A stretch of 26,742 nucleotides of DNA. Source: a virus. How positions within the stretch are numbered: position 1 is the first letter of the stretch; each line of letters begins with the position of its first letter. Made by a program: the position numbers and the translations under genes. Shown piece after piece: positions 22,663-26,742 of this stretch. The notes beneath the pieces were generated by a model that was not told the origin of the DNA, made no database searches, and saw only the letters and a list, made by a program, of their open reading frames with translations. The stretch is taken from the IMG/VR virus record IMGVR_UViG_3300012984_000031, positions 1-26,742 of that record; one strand, given 5' to 3'.

Positions 22663-25600
22663 TCATGCCATTTCATATGTAAACACGGCGCTCAATGTAT
22701 CAGTATTTCCCCAGGCAAACGGTAACCCAGATGTGATTTGAGAACTAGACAGGGTGCTAGGAGAACTGTCAGTCAACAATTCTACCGTCGAAGTTGTTGG
22801 GAACCTTGCTGTGTGAATAGGAATGAATGCTACGCCAGTATCAATGGCACCACCGGCTGCCATAAGAACGTGCTGGTCCCAGGTAAAGAACGCTGGCGGG
22901 CTAACCGCAGTAAACGGCAGACTAAATCTCCAAACGCCAGAGCCGAACGTAGTTGTACTACCGGCCTTCAACTCAATACGACATGTTACAGTCTTGCCAA
23001 CAATAGTATATCTACCGGTCAAATTACCGTTACCAATTACCGGATTGGTTGTAACAGCCGTCCAAGTTGGTGTGTAATCAACCCACTGGCCCTGGTTGGC
23101 TAGTGTTGTACTAAGAACTCTAACACGAATGTCATCGATAAATGCAGTTACCGCAAGGCCAGCGCCAGCATTGCCTTGGAATCTAAAGTAAGGCTTCGCA
23201 CGATACATACCAACAGGCACAACGAATGATGCGGTGTATTGTACCCAGCCAGTCGTCAAATTGACTGCTGGTGCCTGGGTTAGAGTGACAGTTCCAGATG
23301 CAAAGAAGTCAGGTGTTCCGTCTGGCTTAACATGCAAACCGGCTGTAATCTTAGGGCCGTTGGTTGTAGAGTCAGTCTTTGCGTAATATGAAACTTCAAC
23401 AGTGTCACCGGCAGAAACGTCAAATGCCTTTGTCTGTAGGGCTGGGTGGTCGCCAGAAACAGTCTGTGGATTATACAACTTCATAGAAGCCGTTCCACTA
23501 TTAAACTGCGTGGTGTCACGAGTCATTGTGTGGCCGGTACCAGTAGACCAGAAAATACTGTAATCCTTGGTGATATCTGCGGCTTCCATATCTCCATTAG
23601 GAGTTAAACCAGATGTGTTTACTTCTGCCGCAGGGTTTCGCCACTCATAGTTCCAGTCACTATTGTTAAACTTAGTTGGAACGTGACCGATTGCTCCACC
23701 AGGGGCAATTGCACCGAAACCAGAGAAAGCATTGGCCTGCAAGATTCCAAGACCACTAAGTGATGCAATCTTTGTTGTACCGGCGTACCAACTGAATGCT
23801 CGGGTATTATTTGGAATAGAATACCACTGTTCGGCTACACCAATGCCGATTGCATGGTCTACTGTAGAAGCACCAATGTTATCGTAAAGAACAATCTTCG
23901 TACCGGCGCTTCTGGTAGTAAATGTAGGCGCAGCAATACCGGTGCTACCCATGTACATGTGGTTTCCACTAGCAATTCGGAATTGGCCCTGAGTAAATCT
24001 ACCGGCCTCGGCAACTGCGTTGCCGGTACGAATCATAAACTTAACATATGAATCTGTAGATGCGGCTGCTGTCCACCCAGACACAATCTGTGCCTGGTTT
24101 AGAGCACCAGTAGTAGCGGTCAAAGCAATTGCGCTACCAACATCTGTGGCGGCTGCGGCTGGGTTGTTTACAACCAGACCCGGAGAGGCATTATCAGTAT
24201 TTAAGGTTAATCCGGCACCGGCTAGCGGAACGCCGGACGTACCAATATTTACATAGGAGAACGTCTTTGTTCCGCTCACGGCTTGATTTCCAGTTAGGGC
24301 TACATATGCAGTGTCGTGGTTGTGGTTTCCTAGAGCAACAGTTGTACCGGTAGTACCAGTCGGAATTGCAGCAATTGGAACCGTACCAGTTAGGTTTCCG
24401 GCTGGCAGATTGGATAGAGAAGCACCAGAACCGCTGAATGATGAAGCAGATACAGAATTGGTTACTGTAATATTATTGGTGAATTCAACGGTACCATTGG
24501 CACGAATTGTCATTCGTGCAAGCGGCGTAGATGTTGAAGAGGTTGAGAAAATAATCTGACCCGGCACACCGGAGGCTGTGGGCGCACCATCACCGGTTAC
24601 ACTAATCCACGCTGCATCTAGGAAACTAGATGCATCGCTGGCCGTACCATTGAAAACAAGGCGTCCAAGGAGGTCTCCCGAACTCGTTCCGGTGAGATTT
24701 CCAAGAGAGGCATTCCTAGACTTGGCAAAAACAAACGCTGGGCCACTGGCATCGGCACTGTATCTGACAAGTACCTGTGCCGAAGTATTTGATGTAGTAC
24801 CGGCCTGAGACTGTACAGGAGTAATCTGGAAACCACCGGAAACAACAACGGTAGAATTAGGAGCAATACCCACTCCAAGGTTAGTAATCTGAGCATTAGT
24901 CGTATTTACAGTTGTAGAGAACAGTGTTCCCCAGCGAGTTCCAGACGCACCAATATTATATGTTCCAGCAGATGCCGTAAATAGAGAGCCGGTAAATGTA
25001 ATACCACCACTAGCGGTAATAGTAAGATTACCTTGCCCAGCAGTTCCCGTTCCAGAACTAGCCACAATACGAGAATCGTAGTCGGTGGCAGTGGCTCCTG
25101 AGTGAAAATCAATATATGGAGTGGAAGCCACGCCGTCTGTACGACCATGTTCGAAGGTGCCTGCCTGTGAAGAAATGTTTCCATTAAATACAGTAGAAGC
25201 ACTAAATGCTTTAGCACCAGAGAATGTCTGGCTTCCAGTTAACGTTGCAACGTTAGAGGATAGGCGTGCATCAGCAAGCGTGCCAGAGGTAAGCATCGCA
25301 GCGTCTTGTAGATTAGTTCTAGGAACAGCAACAAGTCCACCTGGGTTTGTAGTTGAAAGACTGTCCATGTTGACGGTCGCACCCTGTGAACCGAACACAC
25401 GCAAACCAATCCTGGCATCCCAGCCAGCGCGCTCTAGCCAGACTTCAAAGACCAGCGTAGAAATCTGCTTAGTATATAGGTTGCCGATTGTCGTTGCTGA
25501 GCCTTGGGTAAGGCTCCAAGCCTGGGCTGCAATATTATTGTCTCCGCGTTGTGAAACAGAGAAGAAAATCATATTGCGACTCTGGCTGCCGTAGTCACCG

Positions 25601-26619
25601 CTATTACCAATTACACCACTGATGTTAGCGCCCTGGGTTGCGGTTACACCGTCAATTGTAGCAATACGCTGATACTGAGTTGTACCGGTCGAAGACGAAG
25701 CACCATCGTAAACGCCAATTTGCTGCCATGTCTGGTCACCGCGAAGGAATGAAAATGCATTAGCGGTACCGGAGCCTAGACGAGCGGTCGCAATGGTTCC
25801 GCTAAGGTTTGAGGCTGCAACGGTGCCGGTGAAAGACGTGGCCGTAAGAGCAGCATTGAATGTTGCTCCTGTAGAATTCATAGACAAGAATGTCGTGCCA
25901 CCGTCACCGAGGGTAATTAGCCCGCCCTGAGGACGGCGCTTAATCCATGTGCGTGTAGTGGCAGGGGTTAGATATGATGAATCAACGCCTAGACCATCAA
26001 TAATTTCAACGGTATTCCAGTCACTACCGGCACCAAACCTGTTGGCAAAATTAATCTGCTGATAGGTATTCATCGCACCAGTATTGGTGTGATTTCTTAA
26101 AATCTGGAAATCATTAAGTGTTGAACCCAGGGTTAATGCAGTAGAAGAACTTAATACGGTTCCAGAGGCCGAAGCAACGGTTCCAGTAACAATAATGTGG
26201 CTGCTGAAACTTGTTTGTGCAGAGAATGTCTTTGTTCCAGAGACAGTCTGTGTACCGGACAGCGTCATTAGGTTGCTGGCGGCAATACCGCTATCCTGTA
26301 GGACGCCTACAGTATTAAAGAATGAAGGGACGTTACCGGCGACAGATGAACCATTAATGTTTCCAGGGTCACCTTTAGGAATGGTGAGGTCTAGAAGGAA
26401 GTTTGGCGATACGCCAGAAATATCTGCCGCTGCTGGGGAGCCGGGGGCTCCCGTGGTTACGGTTCCGATATCTAGTGTGGGTGATGGGCCTGGGAGACCT
26501 GCAAGGACACTAAGTTCCCTCACCTCGCCACCAGGGCCTACGGTGATTGGGTTGGAGGTTGAATCCTCAATTGTGGTTGTAGAAACAGTATCTACAATAA
26601 TGATTTCGTTTATGTCCAC
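22663..26619 (-). CDS. Large fibre protein: collagen-like, SGTKTF repeats, CBM-like and C-terminal domains
   Basis: A 1318-residue fibre. Residues about 1-100 carry short collagen-like and attachment motifs (GLPGPSP, GAPGSPAAADISGVSPNFLL, TIPKGDPG). The shaft (about 110-980) includes three 'SGTKTF'-type repeats (SGTQTVSGTKTFSA, TGSQTFSGAKAFSA, TGNQAVSGTKTFSY) and a GNHNHDTAY turn, both common in trimeric phage fibres. Residues about 995-1155 resemble a carbohydrate-binding jelly roll (NGDMEAADITKDY, MKLYNPQTVSGDHPALQTKA, AFIDDIRVRVL). The end (YTPTWTAVTTNPVIGNGNLT, about 1165-1318) is a beta domain typical of fibre tips. It starts with GTG 26619 and overlaps the partial upstream gene by ten bases. 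Unusually it precedes the neck genes, so it may be a head or neck fibre and not a tail fibre. Confidence 0.82.
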   Translation of the reverse strand: MDINEIIIVDTVSTTTIEDSTSNPITVGPGGEVRELSVLAGLPGPSPTLDIGTVTTGAPGSPAAADISGVSPNFLLDLTIPKGDPGNINGSSVAGNVPSFFNTVGVLQDSGIAASNLMTLSGTQTVSGTKTFSAQTSFSSHIIVTGTVASASGTVLSSSTALTLGSTLNDFQILRNHTNTGAMNTYQQINFANRFGAGSDWNTVEIIDGLGVDSSYLTPATTRTWIKRRPQGGLITLGDGGTTFLSMNSTGATFNAALTATSFTGTVAASNLSGTIATARLGSGTANAFSFLRGDQTWQQIGVYDGASSSTGTTQYQRIATIDGVTATQGANISGVIGNSGDYGSQSRNMIFFSVSQRGDNNIAAQAWSLTQGSATTIGNLYTKQISTLVFEVWLERAGWDARIGLRVFGSQGATVNMDSLSTTNPGGLVAVPRTNLQDAAMLTSGTLADARLSSNVATLTGSQTFSGAKAFSASTVFNGNISSQAGTFEHGRTDGVASTPYIDFHSGATATDYDSRIVASSGTGTAGQGNLTITASGGITFTGSLFTASAGTYNIGASGTRWGTLFSTTVNTTNAQITNLGVGIAPNSTVVVSGGFQITPVQSQAGTTSNTSAQVLVRYSADASGPAFVFAKSRNASLGNLTGTSSGDLLGRLVFNGTASDASSFLDAAWISVTGDGAPTASGVPGQIIFSTSSTSTPLARMTIRANGTVEFTNNITVTNSVSASSFSGSGASLSNLPAGNLTGTVPIAAIPTGTTGTTVALGNHNHDTAYVALTGNQAVSGTKTFSYVNIGTSGVPLAGAGLTLNTDNASPGLVVNNPAAAATDVGSAIALTATTGALNQAQIVSGWTAAASTDSYVKFMIRTGNAVAEAGRFTQGQFRIASGNHMYMGSTGIAAPTFTTRSAGTKIVLYDNIGASTVDHAIGIGVAEQWYSIPNNTRAFSWYAGTTKIASLSGLGILQANAFSGFGAIAPGGAIGHVPTKFNNSDWNYEWRNPAAEVNTSGLTPNGDMEAADITKDYSIFWSTGTGHTMTRDTTQFNSGTASMKLYNPQTVSGDHPALQTKAFDVSAGDTVEVSYYAKTDSTTNGPKITAGLHVKPDGTPDFFASGTVTLTQAPAVNLTTGWVQYTASFVVPVGMYRAKPYFRFQGNAGAGLAVTAFIDDIRVRVLSTTLANQGQWVDYTPTWTAVTTNPVIGNGNLTGRYTIVGKTVTCRIELKAGSTTTFGSGVWRFSLPFTAVSPPAFFTWDQHVLMAAGGAIDTGVAFIPIHTARFPTTSTVELLTDSSPSTLSSSQITSGLPFAWGNTDTLSAVFTYEMA

Positions 26620-26742
26620 TTGGTAACACTCTTAATCAGTGTGAGTGTTCCGAATAGAATCTTAGTCTGCTTACCGGCAGGGTTGCGTAGGAACACATCG
26701 TAACTGAATGTATTTCGTGATGGGTTGGCTGCCAGGTACTTA
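26610..26742 (-). CDS. Partial structural protein, 5' end outside window
   Basis: The last 43 codons of a gene entering from the right edge. The visible end (NPSRNTFSYDVFLRNPAGKQ, then ILFGTLTLIKSVTKW) reads as alternating beta strands and stops with TAA at 26612-26610, overlapping the fibre's GTG start. The composition is like the neighbouring beta-rich structural genes. Too little is present to name it. Confidence 0.7.
   Translation of the reverse strand, partial: KYLAANPSRNTFSYDVFLRNPAGKQTKILFGTLTLIKSVTKWT

Noticed and set aside
1-26742. tRNA genes, CRISPR arrays, insertion sequences, integrase or attachment sites
   Set aside because: None seen; repeats found are explained by protein repeats and hairpins, and coding density leaves no room for an array.

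Overview
This window is part of the late (structural and lysis) region of a tailed double-stranded DNA phage or prophage, most likely a long-tailed siphovirus of a Gram-positive host. Every gene I can support lies on the minus strand, so transcription runs from position 26742 towards 1. Genes abut or overlap by 1-4 bases almost everywhere. G+C is roughly one half (judged by eye). An actinobacterial host is my inference from the gene style, the surface-protein-like Pro/Thr repeats and two possible leaderless (TANNNT-N6-ATG) starts. The exact phage or host cannot be named from sequence alone.

Reading in the direction of transcription: a partial gene (26742-26610), a 1318-residue fibre with collagen-like, 'SGTKTF' and carbohydrate-binding-like segments, a 128-residue fibre-associated protein and a 39-residue micro-ORF come first. 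Four coupled neck genes follow (22122-19321: adaptor, stopper, HK97-gp10-like, tail terminator). The major tail tube gene (19235-18627) stands apart as its own unit, with a strong promoter, a perfect Shine-Dalgarno and a near-perfect rho-independent terminator. Next come the two tail-assembly chaperones, linked by a -1 programmed frameshift, and a 2055-residue tape measure carrying an M23 peptidase domain. The tail tip follows: a Dit-like protein, a hub with a lectin-like insert, an extraordinary lysine-rich protein, a baseplate protein, an FN3 fibre ending in an S74-type chaperone, and three small tip proteins. The left end holds an HNH endonuclease, a membrane-anchored VTLPP-repeat protein, a metallophosphoesterase and the start of a holin-like gene.

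The strongest unusual signals are: (1) a hairpin over the holin Shine-Dalgarno whose 5' arm overlaps the -10 of a local promoter, so read-through RNA would be silent and locally started RNA active, as in phage T4 gene e; (2) total absence, as far as I can read, of the palindromes GATC and AGCT from 26.7 kb; (3) a 66-residue polylysine-rich stretch in a tail-tip protein, apparently expressed from a leaderless promoter; (4) overlapping slippery heptamers GGGAAAT/AAATTTA for the chaperone frameshift; and (5) a very large fibre placed upstream of the neck genes instead of at the tail tip, which may be a head or neck fibre.

No tRNA, rRNA, CRISPR array, insertion sequence or integrase was seen. There is no gene-free stretch longer than about 110 bases.
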